From assembly GCA_030248135.1 (NCBI GenBank), contig JASANC010005099.1, positions 1 through 64,000 on the forward strand: DNA of 64,000 nt, given 5' to 3'. This document shows, in pieces, positions 1 to 11,820 of the stretch. A program made the position numbers and the translations under genes. The notes beneath the pieces are model-generated. The model had not been told where the DNA came from, made no database searches, and worked only from the letters and a program-made list of their open reading frames with translations. Source of the DNA: Theristus sp. LFF4_11. Its lineage: Eukaryota > Nematoda > Chromadorea > Monhysterida > Xyalidae. The first letter of the stretch is position 1, and each line of letters opens with the position of its first letter.

Positions 1-2340
1 AAAACCGTCTCTGAAAAAAGTTAGTTTTTTAATTGGGTCGAAATGGTATTTACCATTCATTTTCACTTTGCAAAATGTTTGGGTCATGTTGGGGTAAACG
101 GGTGTAAAAGAAGCAATGACTGCAAAACGAAAATATAAACGTCACTTTTTTGTTTCTTCTTTTCATTTTCACTTTAGAAAAAGGCTTGGCTTATGTTAGG
201 GTAACCAGGTAAAAGAAGCATTAGCTTTTTAAAACGGGTATTTTTTAATGAAAAAACGTTATTTTTTATATTTTTTATTCAATCTTACTTAATTTACAAA
301 ATGGCTTGACTTAGGTTAGGGTGAACGGGTAAAAATAGCAAAGTCATAAACTTCGCATTTTCACTTTGCAGAAAAGGCTTGGCGGGTAAACGGGTAAACA
401 TTAGCTTTTTAAAACGGGTAATTGAAAAGAACGTTGTTTTTTTATGTTTTTGTCAGTCTTACTTCACATACAAAAAGGCTTGACTTAGGTTAGGGTGAAC
501 GTGGAAAAATAGCAAAATCATAAACTTCGCATTTTCACTTTACAAAAAAGGCTTGGCTTAGGTAAACGGGTAAAAAAGCATTAGCTTTTTAAAACGGGTA
601 AATGAAAAAACGTTTGTTTTAATATTTTTTATTCAATTTTACTTCACTTACAAAAAAGCTTGCCTTCGGTTAGGGTAAACGGGTAAAAATGACAAAATCA
701 TAAACTTCGCATTTTTTATTTATTAATACATTAAAAAATATTGTATTGTAGACGACTTCACGGCAGCTCAAGGTAAATTTTCTTCAGGGTTATTATTCAG
801 TAAACGTTACTGTTTTTTACTTTTTAAGTCAATGCCACTTCACCAAAAAGGCTTGGCATTGATTAAGCCACATACGCTCGGGTCATTTGGCTAGTCTATC
901 TATATTATTAAATTTACAAAGTGTCTGTCTGTGGCACTTTTTTGCAATTTGAATTGGCGCCCTTTTTTGCTACTTAAAAAAACTCCATCTCAATTTCCTT
1001 AACCTATTTTTTTATTAATGCCAGTTGAGATTGTTTTCTCAAAACGTCGCTCTTTATATAGCTCGAGTCATCATGATACTCTTTGGTCAACAGAGACAGT
1101 TCAGCGCAGCACAGGCAAATGGAAGCGTGGCTGATCAAAACTTGATGATCGACTGGGAAAGATGTAACAAAACCGTCTTTAAAAAAAGTTTGAATTTTTT
1201 TGTTTTTAAAAATCGGGTTGCAAAACGCACATCGACATCGGCATTGCAAGTTGCACTTTGGATTCAAAACAAGTAAATTTCATTGAAATTGATACTCCAT
1301 GTTTCATTTTCAAATTGATACTCCATGGTTATGTTGAGCGATAATTTCAACGTAACGCACGATGGGCAACTGGCAATTGTTGCTGCTCAAAACTTGACGA
1401 GCGACTGCAAAAGATGTAACAAAACCGTCTCTGAAAAAAGTTAGTTTTTTTAATTGGGTCGAAATGGTATTTACCATTCATTTTCACTTTGCAAAATGTT
1501 TGGGTCATGTTGGGGTAAACGGGTAAAAAGAAGCAATGACTGCAAAACGAAATTATAAACGTCATTTTTTTGTTTCTTCTATTCATTTTCACTTTAGAAA
1601 AAAGGCTTGGCTTATGTTAGGGTAACCGGGTAAAAGAAGCATTAGCTTTTTAAAACGGGTATTTTTTAATGAAAAAAACGTTAATTTTTGTATTTTTTAT
1701 TCAATCTTACTTAACTTACAAAAAGGCTTGACTTAGGTTAGGGTGAACGGGGAAAAATAGCAAAATCATAAACTTCGCATTTTCACTTTACAAAGAAGGC
1801 TTGGCTTAGGTAAACGGGTAAAAAAGCATTAGCTTTTTAAAACGGGTAATTGAAAAAAACGTTAATTTTTATGTTTTTATTCAATCTTACTTCACACACA
1901 AAAAGGCTTGACTTAGGTTAGGGTGAACGGGGAAAAAATAGCAAAATCATAAACTTCGCATTTTCACTTTACAAAGAAGGCTTGGCTTAGGTAAACGGGT
2001 AAAAAAGCATTAGCTTTTTAAAACGGGTAAATGAAAAAAACGTTAGTTTATATATTTTTTATTCAATTTTACTTCACTTACAAAAAGGCTTGCCGTCGGT
2101 TAGCGGTTACCTTGCTGAACGGGTAAAAATAGCAAAATCATAAACTTCGCATTTTTTATTTATTAAAATACATTAAAAACATTGTACGGCAGCACAAGGT
2201 AAATTTTCTTCAGGGTTATTATTCAGTAAACGTTACTGTTTTTTCTTTCTTAGTCAATGCCACTTCACCAAAAAGGCTTGGCATTGATTAAGCCATACGC
2301 TCGGGTCAATTGGCTAGTCTTAGTATTATAGACAGTAAGC
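1..2340. repeat. Long-period degenerate tandem repeat
   Basis: Bases 1-960 recur at 1421-2335, giving a period near 1.42 kb. Both copies open with the same block (aaaaccgtctctgaaaaaag at 1 and 1421) and end with the same block near 720-900 and 2150-2320. Inside each copy a 130-190 bp sub-unit repeats, built around AAAGGCTTGRCTTAGG, TTAGGGT and CGGGTAAAA words. A third partial start lies at about 1165. There is no credible coding sequence. The TTAGGG-like words are interspersed and do not form a telomeric array. Confidence 0.85.
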
Positions 2341-2672
2341 TAACAATTGCACATGTTACTTGTTTAGTCATACCATAACATTCAACAGCCAGCAGCACTT
2401 TCAAAGGTTACATTTCAAAGGTACAAGTAACCAAGTAACAACACTGATCAAGCTTTCGTTGCTATTTCGTTTTTCCATCAATTCTTCGGGCCTCAATTCC
2501 GTGGACGTCTTAGATCTCCGCAAACCCCGTTTGCAACTGTTTTTCGTTGCAGGTTGATTAATAAAAGGTTCACGCCACACATAAACATCAACTTGTTCAT
2601 GCTGGTTGAAACCACTCAATCAATACAGCTAACCATGATCCTTTCGAACGTCAAAACCCTGAGAACGCGTAG
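2341..2672. other. Spacer with no recognised feature
   Basis: Short open frames exist on both strands but show no codon bias, splice context or family resemblance. I see nothing in this stretch. Confidence 0.5.
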
Positions 2673-2674
2673 TA

Positions 2675-3473
2675 CAGTCGAACTCCATAAAATGTGGAAT
2701 CAGCTGATTGGTCGGCCGAGGGGAGGCTGCTCACACTCCGCACCCTTCTTTTTTCGTGGATCTGGATTCTATTGAAACGTGTTTCTTTTGAATGAGTGTG
2801 AATTTCTAGGACTCTTTTCATGTTAAAAATAAACTCAAAGGGTTGGAGAACTGCGAAATTCAAATTTTTTTATTCAGCAGCTCAAAATGCGTTTTTTTAT
2901 TGACGACGACGACGACGACGTCGGCGCTTAATTTTTGCGTGTGAGCTGAAAGACAAAAGCCTGAAATGAGTGCGCTGTGTCGTCAACTGAAGGGGGTTTC
3001 ATTCTTAGCTGACCGATCGACATGCGTCCGCAACTAAAAAAATGCGTTCCGACTTCGCAAACGACGACGACACGACGACGACTTTGCTTTCATCTTTCAT
3101 TTTCACCAATTTCAAGTTGTTTTTGGTAAGCTGCTGTGTTCATTTACTTGGTGCACGCAGCAAACCATGCACAGCGCACTCCTTTCAGGCTTTTGTCTTT
3201 CAGTTCACACGTAAAAATTAAGCGACGACGTCGTCGTCGTCATCAAACAAAAATACATTTTGAGCTGTTGATTTAAAGAAAAGTTCTGAATTTTGCAGTC
3301 TCTAACATCTTCAGTTTATTTTTAGCGTGAAAAGATGGTTGGAAATTCACACTCATTCAAAAGAAACACGTTTCATTAGAATCCAGATCCACGAAAAAAG
3401 AAGGGTGCGGAGTGTGAGCAGCCTCCCCTCAGCCGACCAGTCAGCTGATTCCACATTTTATTGAGTTCGACTG
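2675..3473. mobile_element. TA-flanked foldback MITE (CAGTCGAACTC family)
   Basis: The left arm (about 2675-2840) and right arm (about 3320-3473) are inverted copies. They start with CAGTCGAACTC and share the G+C-rich block with CAGCTGAT and GGGAGGCTGCTCACACTCCG. Each end is bordered by TA (2673-2674 and 3474-3475), as expected for mariner/Tc1-type insertion. The interior carries inverted GAC/GTC trinucleotide runs (about 2900-2925 and 3222-3240). No transposase is encoded, so it is non-autonomous. Related ends occur at about 17907-18050 and 48486-48545. Confidence 0.8.
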
Positions 3474-3717
3474 TACACAGGAAAACTTTTTGTAGCCGGC
3501 CTAATTTGCACAGACGTAATTTTCCCAACGCATTTCAAATTTCAATAGTTTTCGATGTTTCTGAAGAGATTTTGGGCATGCATTTAGCTCTCCCGTGCAC
3601 AATTGAATTCGTGATGATTCAATGCCATGAATACAACCAATATTATATGCAAGATTTTTTTCAGAAATGCAACGCCCAAAAATATCAAAACTGTGATGTG
3701 CGATGTGACTGCTCATC

Positions 3718-6166
3718 ATGATTAAATTTTCTTCAAGATACCAGTGCATGCTTCTGAGTTCTGTCACAGTTGTCTTACTGTTGACCGTTGTTTGGAATTC
3801 CCCTTCACACAAAGTAGGGTTTGAACCATATATTGCGCACAACTTCGCGCATAACAACTCACCGTGGTCATTATTCCACGCCCTTAACGGTAGGTTACAA
3901 ATGAGTGTTTGCTTCTCAATGGAGCTTTACTTTTTAATAACTTTCTTCAACATGTATGTATTGTGGATTTATTCAAACGTGTTCGGACTAAAATGACGTC
4001 ATTTGTTTTAAAAACGCTCGTTTGTCAAAGTACAGGCACTAAAATGTCCGTTTTTGCCGCACATGACGTCATTTCAGTGGGACACGTTTAAAAAAATAGG
4101 TCGTACAATGAAGCACAGGAACAGCTTTTGATTTTTAATATAAAACGCATAGAAACCGCCGATTTTAGGCAGCAGCGACACCGATGAATCAATATCAACT
4201 AGTCATCGCTTTACCTCGCTGCCAATGTTCATTGCACCTGTGGGGTATATACTGCCTGAACGTCAGCTGCTGCGCCTGATCAGCATCGGTTCGTGCTCGA
4301 CACGTAAAAACAACACAGACAACACGCTTCGTCTGGCAATCGTTGACTTCAACTACCGCACAACAACAGTACCGTTAATTATTCACACGTGCCATTGGGC
4401 ATTCAATCCGAAGTGTGACTGGGTTGGTAAATACATTGATGTGGCCTTACCGGATTCAATTGTGACGGGTTTGGCCACACAAAACGACAGACACAAACGA
4501 CAACAACTGACTGTGGAATTATCGCGGCTCCAGTCGCCAACAACGACAATTTACGTTCGAATTGATGTAACTGAAAAACTGAAAGAATTGCACGATTTGG
4601 CAATATGTATTCAACCAGCTTACTTTTATGCAGATTGGACACAATTAGCTCAATTTGTAGAATTATGGAGGCAGCTCGGCGCAACAAAAATTTTGTTATA
4701 CGTTCAATCCGTAACAACTGAAGCACTGATGGTGTTCGACATCTATGTAAAGGTAAAATGCATACACAACGCGCGTGTACTTTTATCTTTAATTTTGACC
4801 ATATTTGAACTTTCACAGTTTGCATGAAAAGTGAAACTAAATGAAATCTGCTCTGGCTGTTTACATTCTAATGGATAAGCAAACTAACATTACAGCTCGG
4901 TCTTATTGAGATAATCGTGTGGCCACCGTTTCAACAATTTCATATAGATGAAACTTCAATAAACGCCAATGAACGCGTTTATCGCACTGAAGTATTATCG
5001 GCAATTAATGATTGCGTACTTCGAACACGGAAGTCAGCAAAATTTGTAGCATTGGTGGATGTCGATGAGTTGATCTACACATTCAAAGCAGGAGAAAATC
5101 TAATTATGTTCATCAAGAAAGAATTCAAACGCCAAGAACAACAAAGCAAGAAAGCCGTTGCTTGCTTGACAATTCGGTGTGTGAAAACTATGTATTACTT
5201 ACTGCAAGCATTTTAAAATTTAATATGAACAAGAACACTGTTATCGACACTTGTTGCAGAAGCAGCAACAGTAAAATACAAGTACAAGAAGAACAAGATT
5301 GGATAGCGCCGATCGACTTGAATTTCAACTACTTGAAAAGCGTGTCCACTGAACAATACGTCTACCCAGCGTCCCAGAGAAGTAAACTGATCTGCAAACC
5401 AACGTTAGTGGACACAATTCACGTTCATCAAGGTTTGCAATTTTTCAGTTTTCATTAAACAAATTCAAAAAAATGCCCGAAGGGCATTAAAAGGCCAAAT
5501 ATTATTTCAGATTGCGGCAGATAGAAAAGTGTGACACAAGGATTTTTCAAGACCATGCATTCACAAGAAGTGTCGAAAAAATGGGTAGAAACGGAAATAA
5601 TATTAGCACCAAGACAATAACAAAAATATATTGGCGGCTTGGCACAAATATTATTTCTACGCATCTGCCCATTGTTTCGACACTTATGAATTGAATCGTC
5701 TTATGTCTTATGAATTGCATGGTCTTGAACAATCCTTGTGTCATTTGTGATTGAAATTTGAACACATTAACTTATTACAGTGCTACAAGCGTCCAATAAT
5801 AACACTGTTGCATCGGCAACTGTGCCTCCTTCACGAGCCTTAGTGCTTCATTTGCGCCGTGTTCGATCTATGGTAGCTGAGGAACATAACCAATCACGGA
5901 CAATCAATCTCAGTCACATGGCTCAAACAGCGACTGATTCCTGGAAACAGCTAGTGCGTGCATTGGGGTCTCGGCTTCCAAAGAAGCTTCAAAATCGTGG
6001 CGTAACCGTTATGAGAAAGCTTGAACAGTGCGTGAACGACATCTATAAACAAAGAACAACGACATGCACCGCCGTGATGAAATGCTCAAAAAATGTCACT
6101 CAATTTGCAAATGAATATCACTATGATGGTTGGCTAATTGCCAAACAAAATTGGTTAATAGTTTAA
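3718..6166 (+). CDS. Glycosyltransferase family 92 (DUF23) protein
   Basis: Five exons join in phase: 3718-3889, 4169-4752, 4896-5176, 5260-5432, 5781-6166, giving 531 residues. A type II membrane anchor sits near residues 10-28 (LLSSVTVVLLLTVVW). The GT92 domain follows, with LAICIQPAYFYADW near residue 200, the segment FVELWRQLGATKILLYVQS, and an acidic DVDE motif near residue 305 that in this family is the probable metal/nucleotide-sugar site. The IHVHQ segment near the end of exon 4 matches the usual domain end. GT92 enzymes are Golgi transferases; C. elegans GALT-1 adds galactose to core fucose. The exact substrate here is unknown. Intron 1 holds a small TGACGTCA-containing MITE and intron 4 a foldback, without disturbing the frame. 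Confidence 0.87.
3968..4095. mobile_element. Short MITE with TGACGTCA palindromes (copy 1)
   Basis: Inverted ends read TTCAAACGTGT at the left and ACACGTTTAAA at the right, each followed inward by AAATGACGTCAT or its complement. A longer copy lies at about 19934-20145. It sits within intron 1 of the glycosyltransferase gene. Confidence 0.6.
5528..5745. mobile_element. Imperfect foldback in intron 4 of the GT92 gene
   Basis: The left arm (GACACAAGGATT, CAAGACCATGCATTC, AGTGTCGAAA) is repeated inverted at the right (GAATTGCATGGTCTTG, AATCCTTGTGTC), with a central inverted AAATAATATT/AATATTATTT pair. It is about 218 bp with no coding capacity, and probably a small MITE. Confidence 0.6.
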
Positions 6167-6480
6167 AAATATGAAGATCATTGCTCATATTAAAATAGAT
6201 ACTTGGTAGCTAAAATAATGTACCAAAGAAAAGCTAATTATTACACATAGTATTGAAACCTACAACGTATAATACCAGTTACACTGTATTTAAGCAAGTG
6301 AAACCTGCTTTTTAGTTTTTTTTTACAATGGCTGAACTGTTCAATGTTTATCTCAACGGAACTAATATTTTCAAACCGACTGCTTCAATTTTAAAAAAAA
6401 GCTTTCACACTCATTACCTGCGAATGAGCCTGTGACACTTAGAAGTTTTTCTCAATGGATGTGCTATGGATCATTGTTTT

Positions 6481-7270
6481 CTATTCACCGACCAATTGGC
6501 GGAGCAGCTGATCTCTTACCATAAATCCTTCCAAAATCAAACTCTTGGTGTTCGGTCGGTCAGCCTCTACCCGTCGCCCGCAGGTACACATTACTGTTGA
6601 CAACACCACCATAACCAATGTCAGTTCGGTAAAATATCTGGGAGTTGTGCTTGATGAACGTCTGGACTACAGTGCTCACTCGACAATTGTTGCATCATCT
6701 TGCAAGCGTGCCGTTGGATTTTTGAACCGCACATTCAGCAAAATTGTTCAATCAATACAATGCGCTATTTGTTCACCGTTTTGTTCAGATCTGTCTTGTT
6801 GTACGGATGTGTTTCGGCTTATCCCATTTACGACAAAGACCGTAGCAAACTAGAATCTACACAGAAGTTCGCATGCAGGCTGTTCTTGCGTGATTTTGAT
6901 TACGAGACCGCGTACACTAGTTTACTCTCCAGATTGAATTTGTTGCCGTTGTTCTAGTCAGTATTCGTAAATCGTCTGGTCTCCGCTCATAAATGTATGA
7001 CTGGTATTATTCTCGACTCAGTTTTCGAGCCACTGGTGGCTCACCGGACCCGTCTCAGTGCACGTGCAAACCATTCACGTTCCATTAATATTCCAGCAAT
7101 GTGCTCTATTGCCTATGCTTACAACCTGTTGGATCAATCAATTGTCAATCTGCCGATCTCGGCTTTCAAGCGTGCTATCAACAATACTGCTTTCAATTGA
7201 CAAACTGCTAAACCGTAGCAAGACATCAAAGTTTGACATAGTTGCAACCAAACCTCCAAACTTCTATTAA
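6481..7270 (+). pseudogene. Decayed non-LTR-type reverse transcriptase fragment
   Basis: Conceptual translation from about 6540 gives LLVFGR followed by VSSVKYLGVVLDERLDYSAH, the signature of the C-terminal part of retrotransposon reverse transcriptases (KYLGV.lD..L.w..H). Continuity then passes through different frames (6700-6957 and 6997-7200, for example HTFSKIVQSI then YGCVSAYPIYDKDRSKLESTQK), so frameshifts have broken it. Neither an upstream endonuclease nor a full polymerase core (YADD) is present. The clade cannot be told from this remnant. Confidence 0.75.
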
Positions 7271-8199
7271 AGTTTTGTCTTGTACCGTCATGCTTTATCG
7301 CTCGTTCGTCTTTCTTATGGTCGTCTTACGCTGTTCGTCACTGTTCCCTGCATTTTTTTCCTCTTGTGCTTAACTGTAAATTAACTGTAAACTACTCCTT
7401 TATTGTACCGTCGTGCTTTATCAGTAATTCGTTTTTGCTCGTCTTACGTTGATCGTCTTTGTTTTGAATGCGTTTTTGCTTTTCGTGCTCTCTGTTCATT
7501 ATTCTTGCTTGACTGCGTGTTCTGTTTCTGTTGTGTTTTGGCTTGCCTACTCATGGTGTCTTACACTTCTCTGGTATTATGCCGTGCACTGCAGAATTAA
7601 ACTGAACAAAACTGAACTATTCACCTCAATAAACAGTATGGCCGAATAAATAAGGCAGTCCTTGTATTCGCCATCGAGGCGAGAATAGTCACATGTCTTT
7701 GTTAAGAACGTCCAAATAATTCCTAATCGTGTGCCGTAAACAGAATAAGCACAAAGAATCAATTAGTTTATTGGATTTCTGGACGTCTTTTTCTTTCATT
7801 CAAATTTCGCGCGCTCCTTGCACCCTGAAAAAAGCTGCCATGTTTTAGCTTCAAACACGACACGACATGTGAATGACATATCCACTTAGAAGTTTATTGG
7901 TGATTTATAAAATTGATCAACAAGATAGTACGTACTTAATTCACCACCACCATGATACACAACGCTGCACGCTATGGTCCTGACCTTGTTCAACAATACG
8001 AACATACTAACAAAAACAATACATTTCACACGAATGTTTAAAACACACAACTTAAAACACACAGTTCTAAACTGTGGCACATTTTAAGACAGTCGGTTGA
8101 CGTGTCGATGCATGAACATCAAAATTTTATTTTAAATTATTGACTAAACTGCCAATAGACATTCTTCTGTGCATCCGCTTGCTGCTTTATCAATCATAA
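7271..8199. other. A/T-rich spacer with no recognised gene
   Basis: Contains AATAAA words (near 7627 and 7645) and short non-conserved open frames. Nothing else is recognisable between the reverse transcriptase remnant and the EGF/MAM gene. Confidence 0.4.
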
Positions 8200-9523
8200 A
8201 TGAATACAAAAACAATAAATAGCTATCTAGCGGTGACGCTTCTGCTTTCAGCTCAAAGAACAGGTACAGATTTTAGAAAACGATACCATGTTTTGGGCGA
8301 CCAAGATTTACACGTCGAGTTTCACGACATCCATTCCAGTATTCGGCTTACACTGTTTCCTACACGATCACTGTGGTGACAATGCAGTGTGTGTCACTTC
8401 GCTAGCTAGTGCCAACCCGAAATGCATGTGCTTGCTCGGTTTCAAAGGCAACGGCGCTAAATGCGAGCGTGAGTTCCATCAATCAATAGTCTTTTTATAG
8501 CTCAAGTAGTCGTCGAATTGTTCAAATAATTTCAGCTGTCATAAATGCTGAACAACGGAGTTTACCGCCAGGACAGCTATTGCACAATTCCATTTCGACA
8601 TCCTCAGGGAGAACTGTTCTAATTCAGAAATCTTGCAAACCTGATATCGCAGCAGCTCACGACGGTGGGCATGACAAACACCAGGCAGGCACTCATCATC
8701 ATCATACTAATCATGCTTTCCGTAGCAACGTTCAACAATCAGCGAATGAAACTGCAAACGAGCTACATCACTCACTCGATCAGCTTGATCAAGATAAAAC
8801 ATTACTACCTCGTTCCGAAATATCAGTTACACAAGCTGGAGTGAAGCATATATTTCACTGCAAAGCCGTGACGTGCAACTATACAACCGACAGTTGTAAC
8901 TATGTGAATGACAATGAAAGTGATTGGAGTTGGCGTAAAATGAACAGTGGTAAGTTGATTTGAGGCCAACATTTTTTATATTATCGATCAGCCAATTTCA
9001 TTCATTTTGTCGATTTGCTGCCAACTATTGAACGTACTGTATGATTTATCTATATTTATTTTTTCAGGCAATGGAATATTATTTTGTATTGGGCAAAATA
9101 AGAGCAATCATTATTTGCTTGGTGGAAAATTCATTCTAACAGAACCGGCCTTACTTGAATTCAATTATTTTGAGAGTAGTACCACTGCAACACACTTACG
9201 TGTGTGTACAAATAGCCTCGACAACACATTATGGGTGGCAGATATATTGGAGAGAAGCTGGCGAACAGGACAAGTTCTACTCCCAGCTGGGCTACATCAG
9301 GTGATTTGTTTTCCCATTCACAGCATTCATGTATGTTTTGTCAAAGCCATCAGTTGTCTCGAGTTTTATTAACTTCAAGGAGAAGGAAAAGACTAAAAGC
9401 CAATTGTAACAAACTTCATTTTAGCTAATCTTTGCGGCAGAAAATTTGGCCCGATCGGACTTAGTTGCTATTGATAATGTTCAGCTGTTCGACTTCAACG
9501 GCAAAATGGACATCTGCCTGTGA
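8200..9523 (+). CDS. Secreted EGF-like plus MAM-like domain protein
   Basis: Exons 8200-8263, 8340-8468, 8536-8949, 9068-9300 and 9425-9523 join in phase to 312 residues. An N-terminal signal peptide (YLAVTLLLSAQ) is followed by one EGF module near residues 26-62 with six cysteines and the typical GFKGNGAKCE end. A Ser/His/Gln-rich linker includes a run of four His. The C-terminal part resembles a MAM domain: CNYTTDSCNYVND then DWSWRKMNSG, the segment VLLPAGLHQ, and the diagnostic LIFAAENLARSDLVAIDNVQ. MAM domains act in extracellular adhesion. No transmembrane segment follows, so the protein is probably secreted. The 76-nt intron 1 is inferred because only that join keeps signal peptide and EGF in one frame. 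Confidence 0.75.
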
Positions 9524-10755
9524 TTGAGACAAAATATTTTTCAAATATGATGTCTACACACAGCTTTGACAATACGATTACCATTCAATGCTTCAAACAA
9601 AAATAAATATAAACAAAATTTTTAAAAGCTATAATGCCAAATCGAGAAGAAGCATATTGGATTGCTGAGGAAAATTTGTTGTTACATTGTATGTAGCAAG
9701 TTCCAGCTGAAAATTTTGCTTCAGTCCTGAATACCATTAGCCGCTTACATCGTATGTCTGTTATGAATCTACTGCAAATAACTTGTATCACGTTGTGCTC
9801 GAATTTCTATCACAATACACAAAAACAGTTTACATACATGTACATATATAATTAAAGCTTTAAGGATTACAAAGTTGTTGTTGTAAGCCAAAGGTTACAA
9901 AGTTGTTGTTGTCTGCTCCTTACAATTTTCCAAACAATTATACGCGTCTAACATCGAAAACTGGATTTCGTCTTTAGAAACAGTGCGCAAACGCAAACGC
10001 TGCCATTTTATTCGATTCTTTTCCAACTGAACGAAAAAAGGTAAACCAAACGAACAAATCTCAAACTGTCGCAATCAGTTTAAAACTCCATCAAGTTTTG
10101 ATCAAAATATGAAGCACTCTTGAAAATGTCACTTCACAAGACGGTTTTTTCGAGTTCTTAAGTCTGCGCGCAAAGCTTACCTAATTTCAAGTGCTTCTGC
10201 AGTTCGCATATCGACAGCTGTTTACATATAAAACGCATTTGCAAAGTAGCACCTTTGTGCAGTGTCAACTCAAACGTGAAAGTGATAGAAATAGAAACAT
10301 TTTCCAAGCTTCCCACATCCACAAATAAAACTACAGTGTATACAAGGTGAGTAAAAAAGACGGTACTGATTTCAGGTCGTTATTTTTTAATCAAACAGTG
10401 CCAGATTCCGCTAAAATTTAGAACAGAGATTCTCACAGATGGTAAATTTTTTCCACGTAAAACCCCCTAACGTTGTGAGAGTGTGTTATTTTGATTGGAA
10501 ATCGAAAAACTACGGTTTTTACTCTCGTTTTAGAAGTAAAATCTCCGTGGTTGTTCACTGTATTCACTGCCTGATCATACTGTCTAACTTTCTGCGGCCG
10601 CAGTTGGCGTTGAGCTGTAGTTGTAGATGAGTTGTAGGCCCCAGTTGTATTGCTGGATCGCATTTGAAACTGAGTTTCTAAAACATGCTGAAGTTTGCGT
10701 CAGAAATAGTTTACAAAACGTGTAGAAAACAACAGCTTTCAGATTTTCCAACTCG
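9524..10755. other. Spacer with no recognised gene
   Basis: A/T-rich. The word acaaagttgttgttgt occurs twice in tandem (about 9869 and 9897). I see no exon, RNA gene or transposon end I can support. Confidence 0.4.
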
Positions 10756-11797
10756 ATGATGCCAAAATGTGTTGCAATAATCAATATTCTTAACATTATA
10801 AACCTATTAATGTGTTTTTTCTGTCTAACCGACTTCACACATGGACTACGTTGTCGCATATGCGAACATATGGGCACTCTATCAGTGGTACCCAAATATG
10901 CACCTCGTAGTAGATTGGTGTTCGATATAAAAACACCAAACTGCAGTGAAACAGACGTGCAATGCGAACACCGTGATGATCTCTGTTTTACTGGTAAGCA
11001 CCTTTTGCAGATTTATTACTTCTGCATAGGAATAGTAAAAAACCGGTTTTTTACATTGTCAGGGAAAAAACTGGCTTTATTTCAAAATTTTTCCAACATT
11101 ATTTTTTTTAGAAACTGGGCCCACAAAACCAATAACAAGTAGTTGTAGGTTTTAAGCAGCGAGAGGGCGAATTTGAGTTTGACACAGTTTATTTTTCAAC
11201 TTTAAATGTAAATTTGCGATATGATTGTCCCTCCAGCTTCCAGTAGTTTTCATCACCAAAATTTCAAAAACTGTTTAAGCAAAAAACCAGTTTTTTTTAT
11301 TTCTGCAAAATTTCCCTTTTCACATGCCAAACCTACTTTTGCAAAAGATCAATTTCGCTGCAGTTTCAAATCAGTGAGGCAACTGAAAGCAGCTTTCTAT
11401 TTACGCTTCTGTCGCTCAACTCATCATAAAAGTTTCAGCAACGTCGCAAGTCGCACAGCAGCGTTACTGGGTTCATAAAGGATGCGCAGATTCAACTGAC
11501 CGTCGATGGCCATCGTTGGTACAACAAATCGCAGATGGCTACAAGTGTGATCAAGATTCATTAGATTACAGAAGAACTCGCAACTTCCCATTGCCGATGG
11601 CAGGACAGTCGGTGCGCATGCAGATGTGCGTATGTCAAGCAAACGACTACTGCAACGCAAACACACTGTCGACAACCACCATGAGCAATGCTCCTGCACG
11701 AGACAATACCGCTCGCGTGTCACATTTTTTTCCTTTAATTCTACCATTGCATTTAGGAATACTGAAAATGTTCTCTGATCTGTCAGATCGAATCTAA
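10756..11797 (+). CDS. Ly6/uPAR-like (three-finger) surface protein
   Basis: Two exons, 10756-10993 and 11439-11797, join at phase 1 to 198 residues. The N-terminus is hydrophobic (IINILNIINLLMCFFCLT), fitting a signal peptide. The mature part starts with LRCRICEHMG, the usual L.C..C opening of Ly6 modules, and ends with MQMCVCQANDYCNAN, matching the terminal CC...CN signature. A Ser/Thr/Asn-rich spacer and a C-terminal hydrophobic stretch (FFPLILPLHLGILKMF) fit a GPI-anchor signal. An ATG three bases downstream (10759) could also be the start. The ligand is unknown. Intron 1 carries a diverged CCGGTTTT MITE. Confidence 0.75.
11025..11335. mobile_element. Diverged CCGGTTTT-type MITE in a Ly6 intron
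   Basis: The left part contains GTAAAAAACCGGTTTTTTAC and the right part AAAAAACCAGTTTTTTTTAT, ending in ACATGCCAAACCTAC. The arrangement matches the better preserved copies at 16321-17096 and 18655-19057. It lies wholly inside intron 1 of the gene at 10756. Confidence 0.5.
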
Positions 11798-11814
11798 TTA
11801 TGTATTTATGTCTG

Positions 11815-11820
11815 AATAAA
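11815..11820 (+). promoter_or_regulatory. Polyadenylation signal AATAAA
   Basis: The canonical hexamer lies 18 bases after the stop codon of the Ly6-like gene and is the likely 3' processing signal. Confidence 0.6.

Noticed and set aside
1..2340. Telomere array
   Set aside because: TTAGGG-like words are spaced by 100-200 bp of other sequence and not in tandem.
1..2340. CRISPR-like array
   Set aside because: The spacing is irregular, the units are long and degenerate, and the surrounding genes are eukaryotic with introns.
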